Shown here in pieces: positions 52,630-61,524 of a DNA stretch of 64,000 bases (positions are counted from its first letter, which is position 1; each line of letters opens with the position of its first letter). The notes under the pieces were generated by a model that saw nothing but the letters and a program-made list of their open reading frames with translations, was not told where the DNA came from and searched no databases. The position numbers and the translations under genes were made by a program. Location: positions 1 to 64,000 of the forward strand of contig NZ_NBYX01000017.1 in the NCBI RefSeq assembly GCF_002099195.1. The letters run 5' to 3'. Source of the stretch: Burkholderia puraquae. GTDB lineage: Bacteria; Pseudomonadota; Gammaproteobacteria; Burkholderiales; Burkholderiaceae.

Positions 52630-53640
52630 TTACCTCGTGTGGCGGATGCGCGGATTCAGCACGCCGTACAGCAGGTCGACGACCAGGTTCACGACGATCA
52701 CGAGCGTCGCGATCAGCAGGATGCCGCCCTGGACGACCGGATAGTCGCGACGGCCGATCGCATCGATCAGCCACTTGCCGACACCGGGCCACGAAAAGAG
52801 CGTCTCGGTCAGCACAGCGCCCGCGAGCAACGTGCCGATCTGCAGGCCGATCACGGTGACGACCGGGATCAGCGCATTGCGCAGCGCATGCACGACGACC
52901 ACGCGCGCGGGCGACAGCCCCTTCGCGCGGGCGGTGCGGATGTAGTCCTCGCGCAGCACTTCGAGCATCGACGAGCGCGTCATCCGCGCGATCACCGCGA
53001 GCGGGATCGTGCCGAGCACGATCGCGGGCAGGATCAGGTGGCTGACCGCCGACTTGAACGAGCCTTCATCCGGCGCGAGCAGCGCGTCGATCAGCATGAA
53101 GCCCGTCGGGTGCGGGAAGTCGTATTCGACGGCGATGCGCCCCGACACGGGCGTCCAGCCGAGATACGACGAAAACACCATGATGAGGATCAGCCCCCAC
53201 CAGAAGATCGGCATCGAGTAGCCGGTGAGCGCGGTGCCCATCACGCCATGGTCGACGACCGAGCCGCGCCGCAGCGCGGCGATCACGCCGGCCGGCAGCC
53301 CGACCGCGAGCGCGAACACGAGCGCGCACAGCGACAGCTCGACGGTCGCCGGAAAGCGCGCGAAGAATTCGCCCGCCACGCTCGTGTTGGTGATGATCGA
53401 CATGCCGAGGTCGCCATGCAGCGCCCGGCCGATGTAGTGGAGGTACTGCATGGGCAGCGGCTGGTCGAGCCCGAGGCGTTTCATCGCCTCTGCATGCATC
53501 GCGGGATCGACGCCGCGCTCGCCCATCATCACTTCGATGGGGTCGCCCGGTATCAGGTGAATCAGCGCAAACGCCAGGATGGTGATGCCGATGAAAGTCG
53601 GGATCACCATGCCCACGCGGCGCAACACGAATGTGAACAT
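52630..53640 (-). CDS. dppB: Dipeptide ABC transporter permease DppB
   Basis: 336 residues. Starts MFTFVLRRVGMVIPTFIGI, the classic OppB/DppB opening, with HLIPGDPIEVMMGERG and the EAA loop RSSMLEVLREDYIRTARAKG. Six membrane spans expected. The 117-bp gap from dppA holds a stem-loop that may let dppA be expressed above the membrane components. Confidence 0.95.
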   Translation of the reverse strand: MFTFVLRRVGMVIPTFIGITILAFALIHLIPGDPIEVMMGERGVDPAMHAEAMKRLGLDQPLPMQYLHYIGRALHGDLGMSIITNTSVAGEFFARFPATVELSLCALVFALAVGLPAGVIAALRRGSVVDHGVMGTALTGYSMPIFWWGLILIMVFSSYLGWTPVSGRIAVEYDFPHPTGFMLIDALLAPDEGSFKSAVSHLILPAIVLGTIPLAVIARMTRSSMLEVLREDYIRTARAKGLSPARVVVVHALRNALIPVVTVIGLQIGTLLAGAVLTETLFSWPGVGKWLIDAIGRRDYPVVQGGILLIATLVIVVNLVVDLLYGVLNPRIRHTR

Positions 53641-53675
53641 GATGCGTCTCGTATTTTCTTGTGGGAAATGTGCGA

Positions 53676-53710
53676 CCGGCGACGGGAAGCTTTTGGCCTC
53701 CCGCCGCCGG
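53676..53710 (-). promoter_or_regulatory. Intercistronic stem-loop between dppA and dppB
   Basis: Arms CCGGCG-a-CGGGA (53676-53687) and TCCCG-c-CGCCGG (53699-53710), 11 pairs with one internal mismatch, apical TTTT-containing loop. No T-run follows, so it looks like a processing or mRNA-protecting hairpin or leaky attenuator, as is common after genes for periplasmic binding proteins. Confidence 0.55.
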
Positions 53711-53757
53711 ATGAATTAGCCGGTCTCGGTCTTCGTAGACAGCTTACGCCGGGCGCG

Positions 53758-55386
53758 TTACTTCACGCTAACACCGTCGAAGCGGGCATAGCCGAGCGGC
53801 TCGATACGCATGTCGACCACGGTCTTGCGCACCGGCTGGTAGACCGTCGAGTTCGCGATCGGCGAGAACGGCAGCTGTTGCGCGAAGATCTGCTGAGCCT
53901 GCGTGTAGAGCTTCGTGCGCGCGTCCTGGCCCGTCGTCGTGCGGCCCTTCTGGACCAGCTCGTCGAACGGCTTGTAGCACCAGTGCGAGAAGTTGTTGCC
54001 CTTGATCGCTTCGCAGCCGAGCAGCGTGCCGAGCCAGTTGTCCGGGTCGCCGTTGTCGCCCGTCCAGCCGATCAGCATCGTGTCCTGCTCGCCGCTGTGC
54101 GCGCGCTTGATGTACTCGCCCCACTCGTACGTGACGATCTTCGCCTTCACGCCGATCTTCGCCCAGTCGGCCTGGATCATCTCGGCCATCAGGCGGGCGT
54201 TCGGGTTGTACGCGCGCTGCACGGGCATCGCCCACAGCGTGATCTCGAAACCGTTCGGGAAGCCTGCCTTCGCGAGCAGCGCCTTCGCCTTCGCGGTGTC
54301 GTACGCGGCCATCTTCAGGTTCTTGTCGTACGACCATTGGGTCGGCGGCATCGGCGCGGTAGCAGCCTGGCCGGCACCCTGGTAGACGGACTCGAGGATC
54401 GCCTTCTTGTTGATCGCCATGTCGAGTGCCTGACGCACTTCGAGCTTGTCGACCGGCTTGTGCTCGACGTTGTACGCGAGATAGCCGAGGTTGAAGCCGG
54501 CCTGAGACGGCATGTCGACGCCCGCATCGGCCTTCAGCGTCGCGATGTCGGCCGGACGCGGATAGCTCATCACCTGGCATTCGTTGCGCTTGATCTTCTG
54601 CACGCGCACGCCCGGGTCGGGCGTGATCGAGAAGATCAGCTTCGACAGCTTCACTTCGCCCTTCTTCCAGTAATCAGGATTCCCGTCGAAACGGATCGTC
54701 GCGTCCTTCGTGTAGCTGCGGAAGATGAACGGGCCCGTGCCGACCGGCTTCTGGTTGATGTCGGCGGCCTTGCCGGCCTTCATCAGCTGGTCGCCGTATT
54801 CGGCCGACAGGATCGACGCGAATTCCATTGCCATGTTCTGGATGAACGGCGCATTCGGCTCGGCGAGCGTGAACTTCACGGTGTACGGATCGACCTTCTC
54901 GACCTTCGTGATCAGCTTGTCGAGGCCCATGTCGGTGAAGTACGGGAACGACACCGGGTACGCCTTGCGGAACGCCTGGTTCGGGTCGAGCATGCGCTGG
55001 AACGAGAACAGCACGTCGTCCGCGTTGAATTCACGCGTCGGCTTGAAGAAGTCGGTCGTGTGGAACTTCACGCCGTGGCGCAGGTGGAACGTGTACACCT
55101 TGCCGTCGGACGACACGTCCCACTTCTCGGCGAGGCCCGGCTCGACCTTCGTGCCGCCGCGCTCGAATTCGACGAGGCGGTTGTAGACGGTGAACGTGGC
55201 GGCGGTGAAATCGACGCCGGTCGTAAATTGCGCGGAATCGAAACCCGCCGGGCTGCCTTCTGAGCAGTAGACGAGCGTTTTGTTCGGAATCTGTGCGAAT
55301 GCAGAGCCCGCGACGCCGAGCGATGCCGCTGCCACGCCTGCAATGGCGGTAACACGCAGGGTGTGCAACAGACGGTTGTATTCCAT
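53758..55386 (-). CDS. dppA: Dipeptide-binding periplasmic protein DppA
   Basis: 542 residues, standard length. A signal peptide is cleaved near residue 31 (AGSAFA|QIP). SBP_bac_5 fold: LVYCSEGSPAGFDSAQFTTG start, VEPGLAEKWDVSSDGKVYTF, and FNADDVLFSFQRMLDP are diagnostic. It binds di-/tripeptides (and possibly haem or aminolevulinate, as in E. coli) and delivers them to DppBCDF. A GGAGGAAAC ribosome site precedes the ATG. First gene of the operon, with a leader of its own containing a 7-bp GC hairpin. Confidence 0.95.
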   Translation of the reverse strand: MEYNRLLHTLRVTAIAGVAAASLGVAGSAFAQIPNKTLVYCSEGSPAGFDSAQFTTGVDFTAATFTVYNRLVEFERGGTKVEPGLAEKWDVSSDGKVYTFHLRHGVKFHTTDFFKPTREFNADDVLFSFQRMLDPNQAFRKAYPVSFPYFTDMGLDKLITKVEKVDPYTVKFTLAEPNAPFIQNMAMEFASILSAEYGDQLMKAGKAADINQKPVGTGPFIFRSYTKDATIRFDGNPDYWKKGEVKLSKLIFSITPDPGVRVQKIKRNECQVMSYPRPADIATLKADAGVDMPSQAGFNLGYLAYNVEHKPVDKLEVRQALDMAINKKAILESVYQGAGQAATAPMPPTQWSYDKNLKMAAYDTAKAKALLAKAGFPNGFEITLWAMPVQRAYNPNARLMAEMIQADWAKIGVKAKIVTYEWGEYIKRAHSGEQDTMLIGWTGDNGDPDNWLGTLLGCEAIKGNNFSHWCYKPFDELVQKGRTTTGQDARTKLYTQAQQIFAQQLPFSPIANSTVYQPVRKTVVDMRIEPLGYARFDGVSVK

Positions 55387-55721
55387 GTTTCCTCCAGGTC
55401 TCCAGATCGGAACCGGCCCGCCAGGGGCCGGCGTACGCGGATATTACTTGAGCTAACGATGTGGCAACAAGCTGGAGAAAAAACTCTTCTAGATGCCCCG
55501 CCGGGTTTTTGCCGATGTTTAGTGTGGGTAAAAAATGCGAAAACGCGCGCGAGCGGCAATTCCGTTCATCTCGCGCGAGTTTCGTTCGACAACTAAACAA
55601 TTCGGGCGCGAACACGAAACCTCGACGCACCGTTTCACCGTGTTCTGCAGCACATCGTTGCGTTTTACGAAACGATCCGATGACCGCCTTCAAATCGTCA
55701 TGTGGTCACGTGGCCATGTCG
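55387..55721. other. dppA promoter/leader region, no gene
   Basis: 335 bp between dppA and the end of the MFS gene. On the minus strand a possible sigma-70 promoter is TTGTTG (55470-55465) - 18 bp - TAATAT (55446-55441); the leader then contains a perfect hairpin CCGGCCC / GGGCCGG (55413-55419, 55425-55431). The remaining part toward 55721 is AT-richer than average and shows no coding frame with support. Confidence 0.5.
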
Positions 55722-57029
55722 TCACGCCGGCGCGTCGAGGTCGGCGCTGCGCGCGGGCACGAACGCGACCGCGACGATCGACAGCGCGATCCCGGCCATC
55801 ACGTAGTAGGTCGGCGCGAGCGGCGTGCCCGTGACCTTGATCAGCCACGTGACGATGAACTGCCCGAAGCCGCCGAACAGCATCACCGCGACGTTGTACG
55901 CGATCGACAGCCCGGTCGAGCGCACGTTGGCCGGGAACAGCTCGGCGATCATCGCGCCGAACGGCCCGTAGTAGCCCGCGAGCGTGACCGACAGCACGGC
56001 CTGCACCGCAATCAGCCGCGCGATGCTCGGCGCCGCGTCGAGCCATGCGAACAGCGGATACATCAGCACGAGCGTCAGTGCCAGCGACCACAGCGACAGC
56101 CCCTTGCGGCCGATGCGATCCGACCACGCGCCCGCGACCGGCGACAGCACCATCAGCAGCAGGTTGCCGACGATCACCGCGTAGAACGATTCCGCGTACG
56201 GCAGCTTCAGCTGCTTCACCGCGAAGGTCGGCAGATAGCTGATCAGCACGTAGATCGTCACCGTCAGCGCGATTACCGAGCCGAGCCCGCACACCACTTC
56301 GCGCGGGTGGCGCGTGAACACGTCGCGAAGCGTCGCGCGGCGCGCGTTCTGCTGCGCATGCAGGAACGCTTCGGAATCGGCGAGATGGCGGCGGATGTAG
56401 AAGCCGATCGGGCCGATCACGAGCCCGAGGATGAACGGCACGCGCCAGCCCCAGCTGCGCAGCGCATCGTGCGACAGCCCGCGCGTGACGGCCGCGCCGA
56501 CGAGCGCGCCGATCAGCAGCGCGGCTGCCTGGCTCGCCATCTGCCAGCTGCCGTAGAAGCCGCGTTTCGAGAACGGCGCGGCCTCGATCAGCAGCGCCGT
56601 CGCGCTGCCGAATTCGCCGCCCGCGGAGAAGCCCTGCAGCAGCCGGCCGAGCACGATCAGGAGCGGGCCGCCGATGCCGATCGCCGCATAGGGCGGCGCG
56701 ACCGCGAGCAGGAAGATGCCGGCCGTCATCAGCAGGATCACGAGCGACAGCGCGGCCTTACGGCCGGCGCGATCCGCGTACAACCCGAACACGATGCCGC
56801 CGATCGGGCGCATGAAGAACGCGACGCCGAACGTCGCGGTGGTCAGCAGCAGCGACGAATATTCGCTGGAGGTCGGGAAGAACAGCTCGGCGATCACGAC
56901 CGTCATGAAGCCGAACACCGTGAAGTCGTACCACTCGAGCGCGTTGCCGATCACGGCGGCCGCGACCGCGCGCCGGTTCAGTGCACGCTCGGGCCGGATC
57001 GTTTTCGTTGAATTCGCAATCGTCGCCAT
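55722..57029 (-). CDS. MFS transporter, metabolite:H+ symporter (MHS) family
   Basis: 435 residues, 12 membrane spans. MHS-family signatures: NALEWYDFTVFGFMTVVIAE near the N-terminus, MRPIGGIVFGLYADRAGRKA, LQGFSAGGEFGSATALLIEA, and the central ESFLHAQQNARRATLRDVF-like loop before TM7 (here SEAFLHAQQNARR). Family members move citrate, alpha-ketoglutarate, proline/betaine or shikimate; the substrate cannot be told from sequence. Monocistronic: its start is 112 bases downstream of the HiPIP stop-side hairpin, and dppA follows on the same strand. Confidence 0.9.
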   Translation of the reverse strand: MATIANSTKTIRPERALNRRAVAAAVIGNALEWYDFTVFGFMTVVIAELFFPTSSEYSSLLLTTATFGVAFFMRPIGGIVFGLYADRAGRKAALSLVILLMTAGIFLLAVAPPYAAIGIGGPLLIVLGRLLQGFSAGGEFGSATALLIEAAPFSKRGFYGSWQMASQAAALLIGALVGAAVTRGLSHDALRSWGWRVPFILGLVIGPIGFYIRRHLADSEAFLHAQQNARRATLRDVFTRHPREVVCGLGSVIALTVTIYVLISYLPTFAVKQLKLPYAESFYAVIVGNLLLMVLSPVAGAWSDRIGRKGLSLWSLALTLVLMYPLFAWLDAAPSIARLIAVQAVLSVTLAGYYGPFGAMIAELFPANVRSTGLSIAYNVAVMLFGGFGQFIVTWLIKVTGTPLAPTYYVMAGIALSIVAVAFVPARSADLDAPA

Positions 57030-57140
57030 GCGTGCCTCGTCCTCGTCAGTTCGCCGTGTCGGGCGGCGCGGCGCGCGGGGGGCCCGCGGCTCGCTGGTTT
57101 GCAGCGAGTGTAGAAAGCGACGGAACCGATTTCAAGCAAT

Positions 57141-57175
57141 AAAAAACGCCCGCCATCGTTCGATGGCGGGCGTTT
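57141..57175 (-). terminator. Rho-independent terminator of the HiPIP gene
   Basis: A 15-bp perfect stem (arms 57161-57175 and 57144-57158) with a minimal loop TT, followed on the minus strand by a T run (57141-57146). It is about 45 bases after the HiPIP stop. Confidence 0.92.
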
Positions 57176-57220
57176 CGGGGTTTTCGCCACAATGCGGCAT
57201 CGCACGATGCCGCACGGGCC

Positions 57221-57532
57221 TCAACCCATCTTCGAGAAGGCGCTGCACCAGCCCTTCGCCGACACCTGCTTGCCGGGGAAGGCGCCGCACGGGCCCGAAG
57301 CCGAGCCCTTCTTGCCCTGGTACAGCATGCAGGCCGCACAATCCTGGCCCGCTGCGTATTTCGGGTACTTCGTCTTGTCGACCTTGGTGGCGTCGGCCTT
57401 GTAGCCGAGCGCCACTGCGGTCGGATCGGTTTCCGACAGCATCGGCGCATCAGCCAGCGCTTCGCGCGACAGCGCCAGCGCGGACACGGCACCAATGCTC
57501 GTAATCAGGAAACTCCGACGGGATGTTTTCAT
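57221..57532 (-). CDS. High-potential iron-sulfur protein (HiPIP)
   Basis: 103 residues. Twin-arginine signal peptide (SRRSFLITS at 4-12, cleaved near residue 28), so the [4Fe-4S] protein is folded before export. The four ligands are Cys65, Cys68, Cys82 and Cys96 in CAACMLY, GPCGAF and GWCSAF. HiPIPs are periplasmic electron carriers that donate to terminal oxidases or reaction centres. It has its own strong terminator. Redox partner unknown in this organism. Confidence 0.95.
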   Translation of the reverse strand: MKTSRRSFLITSIGAVSALALSREALADAPMLSETDPTAVALGYKADATKVDKTKYPKYAAGQDCAACMLYQGKKGSASGPCGAFPGKQVSAKGWCSAFSKMG

Positions 57533-57671
57533 GGGGGACTCGCTCCAACGTTATCGGTTTGAAAGCTGTTCTGGCGACAGCCGTTCGACAGAATAACGCT
57601 CAAGCAAATAGTTGTGCGCGTCGAAATGTCATAGATAAGAAATTCGACACACCGGGCGGGCACGCGCCGCG

Positions 57672-58781
57672 TCAGCGGTAAGCCGCCATGTCGCCCACGC
57701 GCTGCGCGAGCGCGAGCGACGCGGTGAGCCCCGGCGATTCGATCCCGAACAGGTTCACGAGCCCGCGCACGCCATGCTGCGCGGCGCCCTGTACGACGAA
57801 ATCGGCCGGCGGCTCGCCGGGCCCCGCGACCTTCGGCCGGATGCCCGCGTACGCCGGCTGCAGTGCGCCGTCGGGCAAGCCCGGCCAGAATGCGCGGATC
57901 GACGCGTAGAACGCGGTTGCGCGCGCGGGATCGACTTCGTAGCGCAGCGCATCGATCCATTCGACGTCCGGGCCGAAGCGCGCCTGGCCGCCGAGATCGA
58001 GCGTCAGGTGCACGCCGAGCCCCGCGCGGTCGGGCAACGGGTAGATCAGGTGCGAGAACGGCGCACGGCCCGACAGGCTGAAGTAGTTGCCGCGCGCGAG
58101 ATAGAGCGGCGGCACCCAGCGCGGGTCGAGGCCGCGCGTGCGGCGCGCCAGCGCCTGGGCGCCGAGGCCCGCACTGTTGATCACGCAGGCGGCCTCGATC
58201 TCGGTCGGCGCGTCGCCGCCCGTGCGCACGACGAAGCGCCTGCCGCGCAGCACGTCGATCGATTCGACCGGGGATTTCAGCGCGCACACGGCGCCGTCGC
58301 GCTCCGCGTCGCCGAGCAGGGCGAGCATCAGCTGGTGGCTGTCGACGATGCCGGTGGACGGCGAGAACAGCGCCTCGACGCATTCGAGCGCGGGCTCGAG
58401 CGTCTGCGCCTCGGCGCGCGTGAGCGGCATCAGGTCGAGCACGCCGTTTTCGGTCGCGCGCGCGGCGATCGCCTTCAGCTGCTTCACCTGCGCGGCGCTC
58501 GTGGCAACGAGCAGCTTGCCGGCGCGCCGGTGCGGCACGCGATGCGTCTCGCAGAATTCATACAACAGGTCGCGCCCGTGCACGCACGACATCGCCTTCA
58601 GCGACCCGCGCGGATAGTAGAGCCCCGCATGGATCACTTCGCTGTTGCGCGAACTCGTGCCCGTGCCGATCGCATCGGCGGCCTCGAGCACGAGCGTTTC
58701 ACGCCCGCGCGCGGCCAGTTCGCGCGCAATCGCAAGACCGACGACACCTGCGCCGATCACGACACAATCCATCTGCTCCAT
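57672..58781 (-). CDS. FAD-dependent oxidoreductase, L-2-hydroxyglutarate oxidase (LhgO)-like
   Basis: 369 residues. FAD motif GAGVVGLAIARELAARG near the N-terminus and the family segment SSRNSEVIHAGLYYPRGSLK, which is characteristic of LhgO/YgaF-type dehydrogenases, plus a C-terminal LVNLFGIESPGLTASLALA. LhgO oxidises L-2-hydroxyglutarate to 2-oxoglutarate, feeding electrons to the quinone pool; the substrate here is inferred. Start at MEQMDCVVIGAG. It is 139 bp upstream of HiPIP on the same strand. Confidence 0.85.
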   Translation of the reverse strand: MEQMDCVVIGAGVVGLAIARELAARGRETLVLEAADAIGTGTSSRNSEVIHAGLYYPRGSLKAMSCVHGRDLLYEFCETHRVPHRRAGKLLVATSAAQVKQLKAIAARATENGVLDLMPLTRAEAQTLEPALECVEALFSPSTGIVDSHQLMLALLGDAERDGAVCALKSPVESIDVLRGRRFVVRTGGDAPTEIEAACVINSAGLGAQALARRTRGLDPRWVPPLYLARGNYFSLSGRAPFSHLIYPLPDRAGLGVHLTLDLGGQARFGPDVEWIDALRYEVDPARATAFYASIRAFWPGLPDGALQPAYAGIRPKVAGPGEPPADFVVQGAAQHGVRGLVNLFGIESPGLTASLALAQRVGDMAAYR

Positions 58782-58956
58782 GACGTTTCGCGCCGCTAGC
58801 GCGTCGAGGGGAGAGAAGAGAATTGTACGTCCCGGTTCACCTGCTTGCCGAAGGTCGCGCAGCGCATCGCTGCGACGCCGCGCATGACGCACGGCGCACT
58901 GCTCGACGCAGCGCGGCACGGCGCGCGCATGCCGCCGCCGTACGCGCGCCGCCGCT

Positions 58957-59937
58957 TCAGAAGCCGATCGGCCGGCGCTTCGCGGCACCCTCGTCGGCCC
59001 GGATGTCGCGCGGCCCGATCGCATCGCGGCCGTCGAGCCGCGCGGCGCCGAATGCGTGCAGCAGCGCGCGGCGCATCGTGCGCGGCGATGTCGCGGCCAG
59101 CACGTCGAGCGCGTCGTCGCCGAGGGTATCCGGGAAGCGCCGCCCCCACGCGTGCGACGTGCGGATCTCGTCGTAAATCGTCTGCGCGATCCGGCGCGCG
59201 CCGGCCGCATCGGGCGGCTCGATCTCGTACACGTTCATCCGGTTGAGCAGCGGCTCCGGAATCGCGTGTGCATCGTTCGCGGTTGCGATCCAGATCACGT
59301 TGCCCGCATCGATCGGCACTTCCGCGAATTCGTCGATGAACGCGCGTGCAGTGTCGTGCTCGAGCAACGCGTACAGCGCGCCGAGCGGATCGTATTGCGC
59401 GTCGCTGCCGGCCTTGTCGATCTCGTCGACCGCGATCACCGGGTTCGCGTAGCTGCCGTTCACGAGCGCATCGAACACCTTGCCGGGCTTCGCGTTCTTC
59501 CATTGCGACGACGCGCCCGACAGGATCCAGCCGGCCGTCAGCGAACTCATCGGCACGTAGTGGTACGCGGTGCCGAGCAGTTGCGCGAGCGCCTTCGCAA
59601 AGTGCGTCTTGCCGATGCCCGGGGACCCGAGCAGCAGGATCGGCATCAGTTCGAGCCGGTCGTCCGTTTCAAGGCACAGCGCGACCTGCTTGCGCACGTC
59701 GGCGAGCGGCTCGGCGAAATTGGGCAATGTCTCGCCGAGCGCGTCGAACGACGGCATCCGGTTCGGCTTCACGCAGAAGCGCAGGTTGCCCGTCTTGAGC
59801 ATCCTCTCGTAGGTGGCGCGCAGTGCGTCGCTCGCGCTCTCGTTCAGGTCACTCAGCGCCGTCTCGACCTGCTCGAGGTCGTACACCGTGCTGAAGGACG
59901 CCACCGCCAGTTCCTGTTTCACCATCGCCGTCGTCAT
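58957..59937 (-). CDS. Orphan AAA+ ATPase, Lon-like ATPase core without protease domain
   Basis: 326 residues. Walker A GSPGIGKT (104-111), Walker B VIAVDEID (167-174), sensor 1 region VIWIATANDAHAIPEPLLNR with the arginine-finger position, and a short C-terminal lid. The ATPase core resembles that of Lon and related MoxR-distant proteins, but there is no N-terminal Lon domain and no catalytic Ser-Lys protease domain. The start was set at MTTAMVKQELAV, which follows a GAGG site 6 bases upstream. Divergent from the nitroreductase gene. Function unknown. Confidence 0.8.
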   Translation of the reverse strand: MTTAMVKQELAVASFSTVYDLEQVETALSDLNESASDALRATYERMLKTGNLRFCVKPNRMPSFDALGETLPNFAEPLADVRKQVALCLETDDRLELMPILLLGSPGIGKTHFAKALAQLLGTAYHYVPMSSLTAGWILSGASSQWKNAKPGKVFDALVNGSYANPVIAVDEIDKAGSDAQYDPLGALYALLEHDTARAFIDEFAEVPIDAGNVIWIATANDAHAIPEPLLNRMNVYEIEPPDAAGARRIAQTIYDEIRTSHAWGRRFPDTLGDDALDVLAATSPRTMRRALLHAFGAARLDGRDAIGPRDIRADEGAAKRRPIGF

Positions 59938-60164
59938 ACCAACCTCGCTGCCGCTTGCTGTCACATGACCATCAGACCCTTACGATTTCAGTGTAGCGAT
60001 CCCGCATCCCCGCGCAAGCAAGCAGCCGCGCGCGTCTGCTGCTAACACCCGCGCGCGCTGCACGCCGGCGCGCCGCGGCGTATGATCGTCGGTTCAGCCA
60101 CCCGCCGCACCGGCCTTGCCGACAGCGCCCGCGCGGCGCGTCGGCCCGTCCCGAAGGTATGCCG

Positions 60165-60884
60165 ATGTCCGTCCCCACTGCTTTCCCGCGCGTCGATGCC
60201 GATGCGACCGGTGCCGTCGACGCGGCACTCACGTCGCGCCGCGCGATCCGCGCGTTCCTGCCGACGCCCGTGCCGCGCGACACGCTCGAGGCGATCCTCG
60301 AAGCCGCGAGCCGCGCGCCGTCAGGCACCAACATCCAGCCATGGCGCGTGTACGTCGCGACGGGCGCCACGCGCGATGCGCTCGCCGCCGCGCTCACCGC
60401 GGCCCACGACGATCCCGCGCGCGACGAGAAATACGTCGCCGAGTACGACTACTACCCGCGCGAATGGGTGTCGCCGTACATCGACCGGCGCCGCAAGGTC
60501 GGCTGGGACCTGTACGGCCTGTTGAACATCGGCCGCGACGAGAAGGCGCGCATGCATGCGCAGCACGCCCGCAACTTCCGCTTCTTCGATGCACCCGTCG
60601 CACTGTTCTTCACGCTCGACCGCGTGATGACCTACGGTGCATGGCTCGACTGCGGGATGTTCCTGCAGGGCGTGATGACGGCTGCACGCGCACGCGGGCT
60701 CGACACCTGTCCGCAGGCCGCGTTCGTGCCGTTTCACCGGATCATCTCCGAACACCTCGGTATTCCCGCCAACGAACAGCTGGTCTGCGGCATGTCGCTC
60801 GGCCATGCAGACCCCGGCGCGATCGAGAACCGCCTCGTCACCGAGCGCGCGCCCGTCGCCGAGTTCACGCGTTTTTTCGCTTGA
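60165..60884 (+). CDS. Nitroreductase family protein
   Basis: 239 residues from the second of two close ATGs (the first, 60159, is only 2 bases from the GAAGG site, whereas 60165 has 8-base spacing). FMN-dependent nitroreductase fold: SRRAIRAFLPTPVPRDTLEAI and EAASRAPSGTNIQPWRVYVA bind flavin, and the C-terminal LVCGMSLGHADPGAIENRLV-type segment matches the family. It reduces nitroaromatics or quinones with NAD(P)H; the physiological substrate is unknown. Divergent from the AAA+ gene. Confidence 0.9.
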   Translation: MSVPTAFPRVDADATGAVDAALTSRRAIRAFLPTPVPRDTLEAILEAASRAPSGTNIQPWRVYVATGATRDALAAALTAAHDDPARDEKYVAEYDYYPREWVSPYIDRRRKVGWDLYGLLNIGRDEKARMHAQHARNFRFFDAPVALFFTLDRVMTYGAWLDCGMFLQGVMTAARARGLDTCPQAAFVPFHRIISEHLGIPANEQLVCGMSLGHADPGAIENRLVTERAPVAEFTRFFA

Positions 60885-61030
60885 AAACGCATGGCGCGGC
60901 CCTACCTTTCGAACAGGACCGCATCGTGCGGCGAACCTGCCGCGGCGCGTCCTGCCACATCGCGATCGAAATCGATCGGGCGTAAGATGTGCGTCCGTTC
61001 CCCGCTATTCCGCGTTTCCGGAGACGTTTC

Positions 61031-61519
61031 ATGCTGAAACACGGCCTGGCCGTCCTGCTCGCGAGCGTCACGCTCGCCGCCCATGCGCAGAGCCCCGCGC
61101 CGGCCTCCGTCGCGTGGGAGATCCAGGTGGTGCGCGACGGTCAGACCATCGACACGTTCCAGCAGCGCACCACGGTGGGTCAGACCCGTACCGATACCCA
61201 TCGCTATCCGTCCTCCGTTCCGGTCGGCTGCGGCAATGCCGCACGCGTCGTGCCGACCGAGCGCTCGCGCTCGGTGACGGTCGCGCCGCTTACCGTCGAC
61301 ACCGGCGCGAACACGGTGTCGCTTGCGCTCGACGTGCAGGAAACGCTCGACGATGAAAACGCGACGCGCAGCGATCCGTGCGTGCCCGCGTCGCCGCGGC
61401 AAATCGTCGCGAGCCACCCCGGCCTGACGGTCGGCGGCGATGCGTGGACCGACTGGACGCTCGTCGAGCAACATCCGCACCTCGTGTACCGCGTGCGCGC
61501 GCACGTCGCGAAGGATTGA
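61031..61519 (+). CDS. Small secreted protein of unknown function
   Basis: 162 residues. Signal peptide (LAVLLASVTLAAHA|QSP, cleavage near 19). The mature part is beta-rich, with two cysteines (PVGCGNA and SDPCVPAS) that could form a disulfide. No family recognised. It ends 5 bases before the EEP-hydrolase start, so the two are probably co-transcribed. Plausibly periplasmic. Confidence 0.7.
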   Translation: MLKHGLAVLLASVTLAAHAQSPAPASVAWEIQVVRDGQTIDTFQQRTTVGQTRTDTHRYPSSVPVGCGNAARVVPTERSRSVTVAPLTVDTGANTVSLALDVQETLDDENATRSDPCVPASPRQIVASHPGLTVGGDAWTDWTLVEQHPHLVYRVRAHVAKD

Positions 61520-61524
61520 GCGTC

